Shown here one piece after another: positions 13,109 through 25,312 of a DNA stretch of 64,000 bases. Source of the DNA: Polytrichum commune (taxonomy: Eukaryota > Streptophyta > Polytrichopsida > Polytrichales > Polytrichaceae); the NCBI GenBank assembly GCA_950295325.1, contig OX485804.1, positions 57,166,001-57,230,000 of the forward strand. The letters are read 5' to 3'. The position numbers were made by a program, and so were the translations under genes. Below the pieces are notes generated by a model. That model was not told the DNA's origin. It worked only from the letters and a program-made list of their open reading frames with translations, and ran no database searches. How positions within the stretch are numbered: position 1 is the first letter of the stretch; the number at the start of each line of letters is the position of its first letter.

Positions 13109-13462
13109 CATTCTAAACTCCGTAATATCGACATCCTTAATGTCGTCTCTTCGCTTATATCTCAAAACCCTAGAGACCGGATGTTCTTAGTTTAAATCTC
13201 ACTCCTTGTTGTCACGTTTGCCTCCCATATATCATGAGTTTTGACATTAAAGTAAACCACCAAAGAATTCAAACCACACGTACATTCACACGCATCACAT
13301 TGTCATCATTCTAACTAGTATATTTACTACTGTAATGTTGACTTTGTACTATTCCATAATATCACATGCTACACTCATTTTTATTTATTTTTAATTACAT
13401 AACTCCTTAATATCACATGCACTTTGGGTGCCCACAATCGTAACATTACGGAATCTAGAGTG
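13109..13462 (+). mobile_element. TA-flanked MITE, family B, copy 1
   Basis: A 354-bp element. The left end is CATTCTAAACTCCGTAAT; the right end, reverse complemented, is CACTCTAGATTCCGTAAT. It is flanked on both sides by TA, as expected for mariner/Stowaway-like insertion. A 357-bp relative lies inverted at 62169-62525. Non-coding. Confidence 0.65.
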
Positions 13463-13794
13463 TAACTATGTATAATTCCACATCAGTTGGTTTGTCTTAA
13501 ATTAGAAACAAAAACAGACTTCCTAGTGTATTGTGCAAGCACAAGCATCGACTGATGGTACTATACATGTGGTGGGGAGGGCAGCTCAAGAGAATATTTA
13601 CACTTTAGCCCCCATTTTCATGGCCCAAGCATCTTCCAAGTTGGCATAACACTACAAAGTGGCAAGATCCTTTTCCTCTGTTCCCTGGGAATAATCCTTG
13701 TTGGTTGTACTTTAATCATACAATAAAATTGCAGAATCTTGATTCAATTGCAACACGTGTGTCTCAAGTGGATGGAAAGGAGGAAGTATATAAC

Positions 13795-13798
13795 TTAT
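13795..13798. repeat. candidate target duplication TTAT, left
   Basis: TTAT lies immediately outside the left terminal inverted repeat and is matched by TTAT at 36203-36206. Four AT-rich bases are weak evidence on their own. Confidence 0.4.
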
Positions 13799-13826
13799 AA
13801 CACTATATTAAACATTTCGGGACTTT
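13799..13826 (+). repeat. left terminal inverted repeat of the giant element
   Basis: 28 bp starting AACACTATATTAAACATTTC, identical to the reverse complement of 36175-36202. Just inside, the left end adds GGGAGTCCC, a small palindrome not matched on the right. Confidence 0.9.
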
Positions 13827-13867
13827 CGGGAGTCCCAAAGTGAAGATTTTTTTACATTTTGGGGACA

Positions 13868-14132
13868 TGGGAACATATTTATTGCTCCCAGGAACATGCA
13901 ACTAGCTTGTGGGAACGTGGGAACAATGAATTTAGACCATGTGAATGCCAGATGCGCACGTGGGAACCTATGTATGGGAACGTTAAAGCGAACGCATAAA
14001 CGCTCTATGGGAACATGGGAACGATATATGGGAACGCTGGGAACGTTCTATGGGAACGCGGGAACGCTCTATGGGAACGTATGTGCGCACTGTGGAACGG
14101 GGGAACAAGAAGACATTTTGTGGCTACATGGG
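13868..14132 (+). repeat. subterminal GGGAAC array, left end
   Basis: I count about fourteen GGGAAC hexamers on the plus strand in some 265 bp, often in the context CTATGGGAACG. The right end has three in the inverted orientation at about 36100-36140. Subterminal repeats of this kind are usual transposase binding sites in large plant DNA transposons; that role here is inference. Confidence 0.75.
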
Positions 14133-14596
14133 AACGGTGTGTGGTCGCGGCAGGGTAGTGTGGTTTGCAAACGTGATAGAAGGGGTGTTTGTGGTGTGCA
14201 CAGTGACAGACCGAGGGCTCATTAATACAAGTAAACCCAAACCCACATCCAAATACAAAGGATAGACCTTGCATTACATACTTCAAAGTTCAAATTACAA
14301 CACTTCACATTAGATAAATGAACCCACCCTCTATAATGCTGGTGGTTTCCATTAAGAGTTGCACGGGTACACCGTGCCCACAATGGGGTTCCATTTAGCT
14401 GCATAGTGTTGAAATCAACAAAATTTGCACCCACATGTCCGAGAGGAGCCATGATGGTCTCCCATCGAGGAACCACCCCAAAAAAATTAGTACCAATCAT
14501 TGGAGTATTTGATGTGGTGTCTCACATTGTCAAGGAAATCACATCTAATCATGAATCATTGTGTGACGACTACGATGTGGGTTTTCCAGTCTCGCA

Positions 14597-17500
14597 TTAC
14601 GAGGAAGGGTTGCCCCGAGCTCCCCGTCTACCAGTTGCACGGCCACGACCTCGAGTTCCATGTCCACCCCCTACATTTCCACGTCCACGACCTACTCGTC
14701 GCGCACTCGGCACATCAACGTCCTCCTCAACCGCCATCCCTCCGCGCTCTTGCGCAGAACAACGGCGAAGGTTGTCTTTGGCAAATTCAATCTGCTCTGG
14801 TGGAATAGTAATCTTAAGGGGCTCAACATCTTCATGTGCAGGTAGAGGCCATGCTGCCAAGATGCAGTCAATTGGTTGCCAGTCGGGGATGGAATATTTC
14901 GAATCGGCTTTCCACTTGAAGTTCGTGTTGGAGTCCCAACCATGGTATTTCTTTGTTATGTCTCTAGCAGTTGAAGTGGGAGTGAACCATTGTACCAGAA
15001 TCTGACGGGGATGGTCCCCAGTGACGTTCAAGTTTGGTGGACACAAAGCTCGGCACACCCAAATGGGTCTATCAATATCTTGATCTTGGGGTCGAAGAAT
15101 GAGGAAATGCCCCTCATGCACGTTGTCGGCAATGCGGAAAGCCGGTGCAGGTCGAAGGTTAGAGGGGCCCACATAATGGTCATCTGGTTGGTGTTCCTCA
15201 CGAAGTTCACCAGTACTCATGAAAGGATGTGCGTCCCTTTCGATTCGGGAGGATGGCCAGAATCCCTCCTGGAGTGCCAATCCCGCAGTGTACACATTTG
15301 TGAGGGGTGCCCGTAATGCCTCCAGTACCCCAGTCCAGTATTGTAAAAGATGTGTTTGTGAGCCCCTATATGCTCCGGTCATGTCATGGTCACATATAGA
15401 TTGCCAGTAGTCAACAAACCCTTGCAACCCAACAAGAACATCGTCCAGTTTTGCCATTTCTCGAGGTTTAGCAGGGTAAGGTTCCCCAGGTGGGAAAATT
15501 GGCTCCCCCTTTATGTTGGATTTCCACATCAATATGCCATCCTTGGGCAACCATTCATCATGCGTACTAAGCACCTTGTAATGCATGACGGGCCAACCAT
15601 CATCCCGTACAACAAATTTGAATTGTTGGGCTTTCGTATGGCCAATGAGTTTGTCTTGGCCATCAGGAATGTACTCACTAACAAAAGCCCTCCAATCTGG
15701 AAGCTCCTCTATCATATGTGGGATGATAGGGACCTTCTCCATGTCCATGTATGATTTCATGAGCAAGGGGATAGTGGGGTAATCATGTTCACGCAAGTCC
15801 ATACTCCATCTACCAAATGAAGCGTCAATGTCGTCATGTGTATGACCAACTAAAAGGTAAGACACGTGGACCTCTGTGAATATACCTTTGGCCGTGAGCA
15901 TGGACCAAAATGCCTTCACATATCTACACTTGTTGTCCTTCCAACAATTATCGAGTTGAACATGCAAAACGGGTGGAAGCGAGACAGCTGGAATAGGCTC
16001 ACTAGGTGGAGGTCGTAATCCTGACAAACATACATCACTCCCCTGAAGAACAGCACGATAAAGCGGTGACCGACCCGCACCATGGAATAACATGCGAGAT
16101 GATGAAGCCGGGGGCTGTTCCAAATCGCGAAGAAGCCTCGCAAATGAGCCCACAGTATGGTTGCAATCACCAGGATACAAATCCAATGCATAATGAGCAT
16201 ATCTCTCATCTCCATGGCCATGAGCCATCATGCCTGTCACGGAAAGTGGTAGTTTCGTGAACATATCAGTGTCTTTGTTCTTGTTAGCAAAGCATGGAGA
16301 TGCAGTTTTGCCATGGTCCATTTTGTCGTGAATGATGGTCAAAACCTTGCGCGGATGCTCAATGGACAACGCTCTCATACAACGGTAAGCATTACGAGCG
16401 GATTCTTGCTGTGCCTGGTGCTTCTCCAACTGCTTGGAAAACCCGGTGTGTGCGGCAGAACCTTTAACATGTTGAAGAATAATAGCCATAAGTGAATCGC
16501 ATTTCCCACAGCGAGCAAAATTGTCCCCTGCTCTTTTTGTCACGTAGTGCTTAAAATAATTCTGTCTTATTTGGCTCAGAGTCGAAAGAGAGATTGGTTG
16601 CAACCCACATTTGTCATTCACCTGAATATCATACCACATACAACATTTAGACAGCCACAGAAATGAGAACACCTGGATTGAGGCAATCACTAACAACACA
16701 TTGAAAATGGACTAAGTGGAACATCGGGAGCCTACTAACCTGGTTGATTGTAACTAAAAATTTCTTCCATTTTGTGCCGCGAGGCAAGACCATCTCCACT
16801 ACTCGAGTACCATTAGGCAAAGTGCGGGATTTATGAGGCATCATGTCCGCTTTGTCCTCTAAGAGGTTGGAAAGAGTGGCAGTGGCTTGCTGAGTGGACA
16901 CACGATACCGTTTGGTGTTCAAGTTCCCATGGTCTCGTGGTCGCACCCCACAATTGAACTCTTGTCGATTTCTGTAGAACGCGGTTTTTGAAATCACAAA
17001 TATGTGCCTCCATGCGATTAGGCAAATATCACGTCCACTAAGTGTTACCACATTCGTATGCCCCCCCGGAAGTGGATGTACTTGTCCGTGGACCTCAAGA
17101 CGTTTTGCATGCCTCATCCTTGTGGAGCAATCATAAAATTCAGTTCGAAGAGCGAGAGCCTCATCTCTAGGAAAGAATCTAAGGCACTCGCGATCACAAC
17201 ACAAAACTGCAGATAGTTGTTGTATGCTTGCATTGGTTAGTATTTGGGATTTTTTCGTTGGCTTACGACGCTCTGGTATCCTGGATGTTTCATACGCTCT
17301 CTTCCCGTCCTTCCTTCGCTTCTCCAGCGACTTGGTTTGTGCCCGTAATCTGTGGCCACTAACAAGGAGATGATGTGCCAGAGTGCAACCACCGTGGAAA
17401 ACACGAGAGATTGGCCACGCCCTCAAAGCAAACATGGCCCCCATGTCCATCATGCCATGAATAGGCTCCATTATTAGTACACCAACGTGATCAGGTCCCA

Positions 17501-17790
17501 AACATTTGTCTTCCACGCAGTCAATTGGGTTTACATTACGGCAAATTCCTTTTGCCATATTGTGTCCATGTTCATTCACAAGCATAACAGGCTTGTTCAC
17601 CCAATCATCCCTACGAAGTCCACTGCAATTCGGGTCAATATCTTCAACCGGAACAGTTTCATCTTCCGAGAATATTGCGTCGGAAAGGGATGACCCCTGC
17701 ACAAACACTTCATTAGTAAAACATATTCCAACAAACAATGTGAAACATCTTAGTTTAGAAAACCACCTCTGTGGTAGATTCCGCATCCAT
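14597..17790 (-). CDS. DUF7869-type protein, probable transposase
   Basis: Three exons on the minus strand, 17790-17767, 17696-16740 and 16621-14597, all with GT..AG introns in phase 0, give 1001 residues. It resembles the DUF7869 proteins found in plants and invertebrates: an N-terminal Cys/His-containing half (LCCDRECLRFF, FARCGKCD) and a core in which acidic residues stand in a DDE-like order. These are IIHDKMDHGK near 426, VQLDNCWKDNK near 551 and GHTHDDIDASFGRW near 590. The C terminus from about 965 is Arg/Gly-rich (RGRGNVGG). I infer the transposase role from the core and from its place inside a TIR element, with its 3' end about 0.8 kb from the left terminus. The start codon sits 12 bases after an acceptor-like TGCAG, so a 5' UTR intron is likely. 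A decayed relative lies at 37650-38049. The protein may bind the GGGAAC repeats; this is not shown. Confidence 0.83.
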
Positions 17791-18012
17791 GTGCTCGGCC
17801 AATCTGCACAAGAACACTTGCGCGGTCAGTGTTACAACTTAGGCCTGATATAGCTTCACGTACCATTCGCTATTGAATCATATTAGTGCTTGTACTCGCA
17901 ATCACCAAACGTTTAAACTAAAAACACAACTGTAGATATCCTAAAGAACGAAAACTTCATCCTGTATTATCTGCCTTGTGACCTCACTAGATATCACCTA
18001 TATCACCTGTTA

Positions 18013-18106
18013 CAATATGTCGTGTATGTGGCGCGGGCATGCATCCCACTTTCACTCGATCGAGTGAAAGTGGGATGCATGCCCGCGCCACATACACGAC
18101 ATATTG
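18013..18106. repeat. 94-bp perfect palindrome
   Basis: Arms of 47 bp with no spacer, perfect throughout. The centre is the 24-bp palindrome (ACTTTCACTCGA and its complement) shared by the other palindrome sites of the element. The outer arms contain GGCGCGGGCATGCATCCC. It lies about 220 bp upstream of the DUF7869 start codon, probably in the 5' leader or its intron, so it would be transcribed as a perfect hairpin. Confidence 0.95.
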
Positions 18107-18306
18107 GGCCCTTCATGCCTTTTCTTTTCTCAGAAAATCCGGTCATAAATAGATGTTACCCAATCTATCCCACCCGATTAACACCTACCTCCCTCTATAC
18201 ATATTATTTGTGTCGATAATAAAAACGTCGATCACCAAACAATCACATCCTCTCCCCAGAAACTAATCACATCCTCATCCCCAAACAATCACATGTTCAT
18301 CCCCAT

Positions 18307-18453
18307 GCAATCGACTCGCCAGCCCACTTTCACTCGATCGAGTGAAAGTGGTGGGCCTGCCAGCGCCGCGCCACAAAACTTTCACTCGATCGAGTGAAAG
18401 TGGGCTGGCGAGTCGATTGCAGGCCCACCACTTTCACTCGATCGAGTGAAAGT
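18307..18453. repeat. cluster of three 24-bp palindromes in nested inverted repeats
   Basis: Copies at 18326-18349, 18378-18401 and 18430-18453. In addition 18307-18349 is the exact reverse complement of 18378-18420 (43 nt), and 18326-18360 of 18419-18453 (35 nt). The cluster can therefore fold in alternative ways. The flanks suggest copies arose by strand-switching through the palindrome. Confidence 0.93.
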
Positions 18454-18720
18454 GTTGGGCCTCCCAGCGCCGGTTGTTCGGGCCGTACTGTACGGACTGC
18501 AGGGATGGGTACAGGGCCCCGCAAATATGGTGCCGCTGCAATGCTCCATGCATATGGAACGGCACATTGAACAGCGCCTCTTCGATCAGGTGTTTCTTGT
18601 TGTGTAGGACCGAACCTTGTGAAATTGATCCCTGGAAGGGATAGAAAGAAGAATGTTGTGGTGTTGTGCTCCCTGGCACAAAGGGCGACAAAAGAGGGTT
18701 CGAGTGTGCTCCTTCCAGGC

Positions 18721-18727
18721 TTATATA
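18721..18727 (-). promoter_or_regulatory. TATA box, candidate promoter for the DUF7869 gene
   Basis: On the minus strand GACTATATAAGCC is followed by a pyrimidine- and CA-rich leader without long frames and then the palindrome cluster. Its orientation and position, about 0.9 kb upstream of the start codon, suit the transposase gene if a 5' UTR intron removes the palindromes. The start site is not proven. Confidence 0.45.
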
Positions 18728-18859
18728 GTCGGGTGTAGCAGAATTGGTGGGAGAATAGTGCCCTAATCCAATTTTGAAGGTTCCCTCCCTTTCGTTTTAG
18801 GCCGTCACAGATCCGTATGCGGACGGCTTTTGATGCCTTTGGGTGGGTTTTTACATGCA

Positions 18860-19500
18860 CCTTGATACAATTGTGTTAGTGGGATTGTTTTGCATTATTT
18901 TCGGCATGATGTGTTTAAGCCAATCCGGTCCACCCCCAATCCTGTAATGATAGTTAGCACATCGCCCACTCTTGGGCATCACTACTATGAGCGCGTACTA
19001 CCCGCTGGTACGCCTTTGGATCCAAGTTTGATTGATGAGATGAAAACACGCCAGAATGTGGTCCTATCAACAGGTACCCTCAGCCCACCACTTCCATCGC
19101 ACTTGTGGCATCACACCCTGCTATTGAGGCGCGTACAACGTTGAGGTACTCACAAGCGCTCATTGTCGTTGCAACCTACATTTGTGCACCGGCTTCAAGG
19201 TTGAAGATATTTGCACCCCTAGACCTTGAATCTCTTGAAAAGAAATGGATGTCCCCAACATGTCATAACAATTACAATTAAATCATCGGCCCTCATCCCA
19301 ACGTATCTATGTATGCTTGTAGTATTGCAGATAAATTGCCATGCTCCCAATGCTATCGGAGTGGTTTATGGCACCCCGATGAGTTCTCCTTCCGAAATTC
19401 ATATTAACTATTTCAATATTAATCCAAAATTAATTATTATGTGGGTGGGTCCAATTTCCAATTACAATGTGCTTTGCACATCTCTCAACATTGACATAAT
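18860..19500. other. no recognisable gene
   Basis: An 84-residue plus-strand frame at 18890-19144 has no family features. Nothing else could be supported in this stretch. Confidence 0.4.
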
Positions 19501-19504
19501 GTCT

Positions 19505-19796
19505 TAATAACTTCCCAAGAGGTTAGTAACTTCCCAACTTCCCAATAGAGGTTACTAGTAACTTCCCAATAGAGATTAATAACTTCCCAATAGAGGTTAG
19601 TAACTTCCCAATAGAGATTAGTAACTTCCCAATAGAGGTTAGTAACTTCCCAATAGAGATTAGTAACTTCCCAACTTCCCAATAGAGGTTACTAGTAACT
19701 TCTCAATAGAGATTAGTAACTTCCCAATAGAGGTTAGTAACTTCCCAATAGAGATTAGTAACTTCCCAACAGAGGTTAGTAACTTCCCAATAGAAG
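19505..19796. repeat. minisatellite with about 21-bp unit
   Basis: About a dozen tandem copies of a unit like AGTAACTTCCCAATAGAGGT, with GAGGTT and GAGATT variants alternating. A composite block with ACTTCCCAACTTCCCAATAG recurs. The alternation suggests expansion of a two-unit block. Confidence 0.9.
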
Positions 19797-22115
19797 CAAA
19801 TTAGGAAGGGGCTTATTAACCCCATTATAGTAACCCCATTGGGCTTATGGGGTTCAACAATTCATAAATTAAATTGGAAGAATTTGAAATTTGCGCCTCC
19901 AACTTCATCTGAGGATGCCGTCTCGAATTGACCCTAGACCCTTCTACCCTATTTAACAATTAGTCCAATACCCTAAATGAAAGGTGAAAAGTGCATGTGT
20001 GGGTTAATATTAGTGAAGATTGAGTAGCCTCTGGAGGCCCATCAGCCTACTTAAACCCTAAACCCTAAACCCTAAACCCTATACTCGAAGTACCACTTTG
20101 GTTTGCATTTGAAGCAAATAATGAATGGGCTACCATGATACAAAACCAATCCCAAATATATTTGATATTCATATTAAGTGCTATGTCTGAATCGGTTGCT
20201 TCCACCATTGGTCACACTTTTTACATTATTTTGTTAGGTCCAATAGCTAAGTCATAGTCTAAGAACTCTAAAATGATTTGAATCAGCTGATCAAACTAGT
20301 CAATTTAAAGCGTTGTCTACATTTGAGCACGTCGTAAGTTAATCTCATCCTAACACGTGTTCATTTAGTGTTCCCTCATAACTGCACGTATTACAAGCAT
20401 ACAACTCTTGGACAATTGATCTGCGTTAGTGACAAATATAGGTGTTTAATTAAGAAGCGCGAACATAAGGCCCTCAAACCTTAATCACCATGTGTCCAAG
20501 TGTCTTCGTGGCAATAATGCATCCAAATAAATGCATGGCTTGGACCCTGTAGGAAGCAGTTACAACACTGGCCATTCCCGCAAATTCCTGTGAGCATGCC
20601 ACGTGTCACATATCTTCACATCATGTCTTCAAAAGTTCACGCCCAAGCAGTTGCTCTTGCAATGGTCGGAGTCAATTGTTGAAAGTGCCTATATTGTTCG
20701 TAATTGGGAGTTCACCCATTGGATCTCCCCTTTATGACCTCTCCACTTTCCTTCCATCCACACTCATAACCTTAGTACGTGTAATTAGGTTGCCTTCGCA
20801 AATGGGTAAAGTTGTGTTGCCTCTTACATCGCCTCTTTACGCAAGCAACTTTCCATAGGTCAAACTCGGATCAAAAACCTTATATTAAGTTTTTTGGTTC
20901 ATTCCTATCACAATTAAAGTCCATACAAAATTTGTGTATTTTGTTGTACTGGTAATAAATAATCAAGTAATGTGACATGCCAATAGATTAGTGCAAGACT
21001 ACCTAATTGCCAATATTGGTGTAGGTAGATTCATTGGCATTTATTTGAGCTACTAGTCTAAGAGACAAATTGAATCCAAACTTAAGTTAGAGTTAGAGCA
21101 AACCAAGAGCTACCTCAATTGATGGAAACAGGGATTTGAGTATATTTGGATTATGCATTAATTTTGGACAACACAACTGCCTAGTAGTATATGGCGTGCA
21201 CTAGATTGGAAAACTACATGAAATTAATATAATGGTGGTTGGCAAATATGGCATACATTGTCAAACATTTGAAGTTGTCACTGATTGTTGTGTTGTCACT
21301 CCCACTCCAGTGCGCAATAATTGTGAACTTTTTAGGGTTTAGGGTTTAGGGTTTGGGGTTTATGGGTTAAGTTATTTAGTGGGCTCCAATCTGCCTTTGA
21401 AATCCAATGAGCTCAGTTATGTGCAAAATGCAAGGGTGGCCATTACGAATGGAACGGTCATTTGAAGCTCCAATGTGGTGTTTTGAAAAATGGGGTAACG
21501 TTATGGTCACTAACCTTTCACCATTTAAACTAGTGATCAATCTTGGGTCAAGTAACATAGTGACATTTCAAACATATTGGCATAAATATGCTTACAATTC
21601 AACCTACAAGCCTCAACCCTCCATCCTAAACATGCACTCTAAAAACTAAAACTCTATGCCTGAACCCCAAGTTCTAAACGTTACCCCTAGACAATGAGTT
21701 TAATATCTAGCCGACGTTGAATGAATCATATCATCGTGACGAAGGCCACAAACCTATGCATTGGGGAGTCAAGTGTTCCACATGTTGATGGATGAGAGTA
21801 AACTTGTCAAAGCATAATTATTATACCCATAAGAAGTTTACACATTTGGTATGACACTAGTCGTATAACTAGTGTTAGACATAAATGCGCCACCACCCTC
21901 CCTACGACCATGCACCTTCTCTTATCTTTGTTAAGAAATTTTCACATCCTTACTAACACTAAATTTGGGCATGTGACTTACCATAGTCCAAGTTTAGTGT
22001 TTGAGTTCACAATGAATGTTACTTACTTTCATCTAGGGTTACTAATATTTAGTGTATGCGTTCGTATTTTGTGTATCTAACACTAAATATCACTAGAGTG
22101 GGTTGGGACATATAT
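19797..22115. other. non-coding stretch with inverted telomere-motif runs
   Basis: No supported gene. About four CCCTAAA units occur near 20053-20081 and about four TTTAGGG-type units in inverse orientation near 21329-21360, about 1.3 kb apart. Around 21130-21300 the sequence resembles 63200-63365, an uncharacterised dispersed repeat. Confidence 0.5.
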
Positions 22116-22118
22116 GCA

Positions 22119-22270
22119 CCACTATAGTTAACTAATCATTAATAGGTCAATGATCATGCACAAATAATATCATCGTGAACTAAACCTTAAAGGTCAGCAA
22201 TCATGCACCACTATAGTTAACTAATCATTAATAGGTTAGTGATCAAGCACCACTATAGTTAACTAGGTTC
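22119..22270. repeat. tandem block with ACTATAGTTAACTA motif
   Basis: CACCACTATAGTTAACTA occurs three times, at about 22119, 22200 and 22247, twice followed by ATCATTAATAGGT. The same motif recurs more loosely at 23600-24200. The motif contains the palindromes AACTATAGTT and GTTAAC. Confidence 0.7.
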
Positions 22271-23407
22271 TGAGAGGATTGTTTATTGCGCACCACTATT
22301 CACCACTTAGTGTAGTTAGTGGCGTTGTAGTTGCCACTATTATTTAGTGGTAGAAGGTCTCGAATACTTGCCAGCAGATTGCCTACTAGTAGGCTTATGA
22401 AAGTGCACAATATTAATATCGGATGGAGGGCTAACCCTTGCGACACCCACTTTCACCATATGTTATAATCAACACAACAATAACATAACATCTGTTATGT
22501 TATTATAACCAACAGACAACCTTAAAGTTTACCACCTTGCAATAAAGAAGTTCAACCCAAGTTAACTTATGCGTAGTACAATGAACACACGACATCCTTA
22601 CACCGTCGCGTAGGCCTAAGGTATAGACACCCATAACCGATAACGCACCCATCACCGACAAGTAGACCTATGCATGAACGCGCATGGCTTAAATTAGCAG
22701 AAGTCGATGTTTTTATATTATAAACGTGAGGACCATATGACTTCGTGGAGGGGAAGTTGTCGAAATAGTTGTTGTCGGTCATGGGTGAAGCTATATGTTG
22801 GTTATGGACTCTAACCAACTTTCATGTTTGCAAAATTTGTAGTAATTCTAACTTTACTTAATCAATTTTGAAAAAAAGCTCGACATTCATCATGGACATT
22901 ATTTTCCTACGCAGAAAAATTAACTCCTTCTTGATAACCGAAGATATGCTATGCTGAAATTCTTAAGTTATCGGTTATAGGTATAATATGTACCTTAACT
23001 TAAATTTAGGGGAAATCTAGATATATTTAAAGATCCTACTACAGGCCACCGGTCCCTCTATAAATGTCCGTGAAGGATAGAAGATTTCAAGAGTGATTTA
23101 GATTGTGAATTTCTTACATCTTTCTACTACTGCTTTCTTGTTGTCCTCGAGATTATCATTGATACATTCTATTAACCTTGATAATGTCACCCTTGGTAAT
23201 AGAACACCTTAAAGTTTGAAACCGATTTTCTTAGTGTAAAACTCCCTTGTTATTATCCCTATCATCCTAGACAATGCCACTATCCAAAATCCAAAATACA
23301 TCCAAAATACTCCAAAATACTCGAAAATCCGTAGTGTGAACGTTATAATATCAATTATGGATGGATTGTATGTGATGGTTGGATGGACAGATTGTAATAG
23401 CCAAAAG

Positions 23408-23508
23408 GGTCATGAGCCGCCCCCTGTGATAATGCAATGCTATTCACATGGTCATGAGCCGCCCCCTGTGATAATGCAATGCTATTCACATGGTCATGAG
23501 CCGCCCAT
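23408..23508. repeat. 42-bp tandem repeat
   Basis: Starts of GGTCATGAGCCGCCC at 23408, 23450 and 23492, exactly 42 bp apart. The first two units are identical and the third is partial. The frame across it (23336-23608) is a by-product of the repeat. Confidence 0.9.
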
Positions 23509-23604
23509 GTGCACCAACTTTGAACGGTGTTGTCTATACACGGCACTCAAAGGTGTTGTATGGGACGGCACTGTCAAGACTTCAGACCTTAAACAACTGC
23601 CAAA

Positions 23605-24215
23605 ATAACTAGAGTTAACTAGAGTTTTTTCAAGACATTAGAAAACAACTATAGTTAACTAGGAAATTTTCAAACCAATTTGAAGAACAACTATAGTTAA
23701 CTAGAAATATTTAAGACCATATTAAAAAACAACTATAGTTAACTAGAAAAAAATTCAACCAACTACAACTTGAGAGTTCCAAAAAATGTAAGGAGTCAAC
23801 CAACAAGTTATTTCATTTTTGAATTAACGTATATTACATAACTTCTATAATAGACCTTATGTTTGTCACCCATGAAGGCCCATCCCAAGAAGGACTAGAA
23901 CCCATTATACTCTAAGTAACTTAGACATAATGAAGTCATCATCATGATGCTCATTGGGTGTTGATTGAGTGCGGATCACAACTGGAATCAAGTCCCAAAT
24001 TTAAATTTTGAATAAAAGAGAAGGAAAATATATAGATGCTATGATCTGTCATGGTACTACACTACAGGTTGTGCCCAACTTTAGTTAACTAGATATAACT
24101 ATAGTTAACTAGATTTTTTGGCATACCAAAATCAAAACAACTATAGTTAACTACATTTTTTGGCAGGTCAAATCACAAACAACTATAGTTACGAAAGGCA
24201 ACTAGTTAACTGATA
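23605..24215. repeat. dispersed AACTATAGTTAACTAG array
   Basis: About seven copies of AACTATAGTTAACTAG or close variants, separated by 25-45 bp of AT-rich spacer, then a gap and further copies at about 24090-24200. The spacers differ, so this is not a simple satellite; only the motif is kept. Confidence 0.65.
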
Positions 24216-25310
24216 GTTGAATTAGTTGGTTAGTTGTCCAAGGTCTGCAAGACTTCTCGGCCTCTAATATGCATCCCACCTTCCGTCACATGTGTTCACC
24301 TAATATGTGTCTATGAGGGTTTCGGCTTGTGTGAAGTAATTTGGGATGTTAGTTAAGTTCTACGGTTAGGTGAGCTGGTCTAGGTACAGAGTAAGTGTCG
24401 ACTTAAGCTAAATTAGTTCAATTGGTTTGCAGTGCAGGTGTTATTCGTTGTGTTGTTGTTTTTGTTGTTGTTGCTACATTGGAAGCTAGTGATTCCATGG
24501 AAGAAGACCCATTGATTGTTGATAGCAGTCACTGTGATGACGAGTCTAAAGTAGTATAGCTAAGCGATCATGCACAAAAATATGCTAAAGATGTTTTGAA
24601 TTTTATGGTTAGCCAAGGTTTTCAGATTTTCAACACCCAGGAGTTGTTAGGAATGGAAAAAATCCATAACAAACTCATTAGAATTGGTGTTGGACAATAA
24701 ACATCACTAAAACAATGTGACATTAGAAGCTCCTTTGTCTCTAGTGAGAGGTCTTTACCTGGTCTCAATGACAGATTATGATGTGCTCTTGCTGTTATTC
24801 ACAATTTTGAATTAGAGTTTACATGTAAAAACATTGAAGTCTTGTATTTGTTATTTTCTTTTTTTACATTGAAATTTTATTTTGATTGTCTACCTATTTT
24901 TTTTGATAATATCACATTATGCACAAATCTTCAGAATGTGACATTATCAAATATGACACCTTCAATGCTTATATCACACTTTATGGTGAAACGGATGCTG
25001 TGATATTATCAAGGTTAGACTGTACCAATATGTTGAAATGTCAGTACCGTTTCAATATACTCAAACATCAATGTTTCATTATTGAAATTATTATTCTATC
25101 TTTTCACCATGTGTGTTCTTTAAGTTTGGTCTCACTTATATTATAATAGTATTGAACATCGCTTAAATGATAAACATGATAATGTGCACTTTGAACAAAA
25201 ATTTCAATACATACATGAAGGGCAATTTTTGAGCTAACCCTTCATTTTGAAAGGGAAAATTTTAAGTTACCCTTCCTTATGAAATACAAGCAACCCTTCA
25301 AATTTATTCC
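24216..25310. other. no supported gene; possible decayed coding fragment
   Basis: Short plus-strand coding-like segments near 24490-24700 are broken by stops and are not assigned. The rest is AT-rich without features I can name. Confidence 0.35.
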
Positions 25311-25312
25311 CT

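Noticed and set aside
14406-15005. 199-residue plus-strand frame
   Set aside because: It is antisense to the C-terminal part of the DUF7869 gene, lacks introns or motifs, and is low-complexity.
18330-18860. 176-residue minus-strand frame and its neighbours ending HFHSIE
   Set aside because: The shared ending is just the palindrome read in frame with its stop. The same ending appears at 27.5 and 29.3 kb.
23336-23608. 90-residue frame
   Set aside because: Produced by a 42-bp tandem repeat; no family features.
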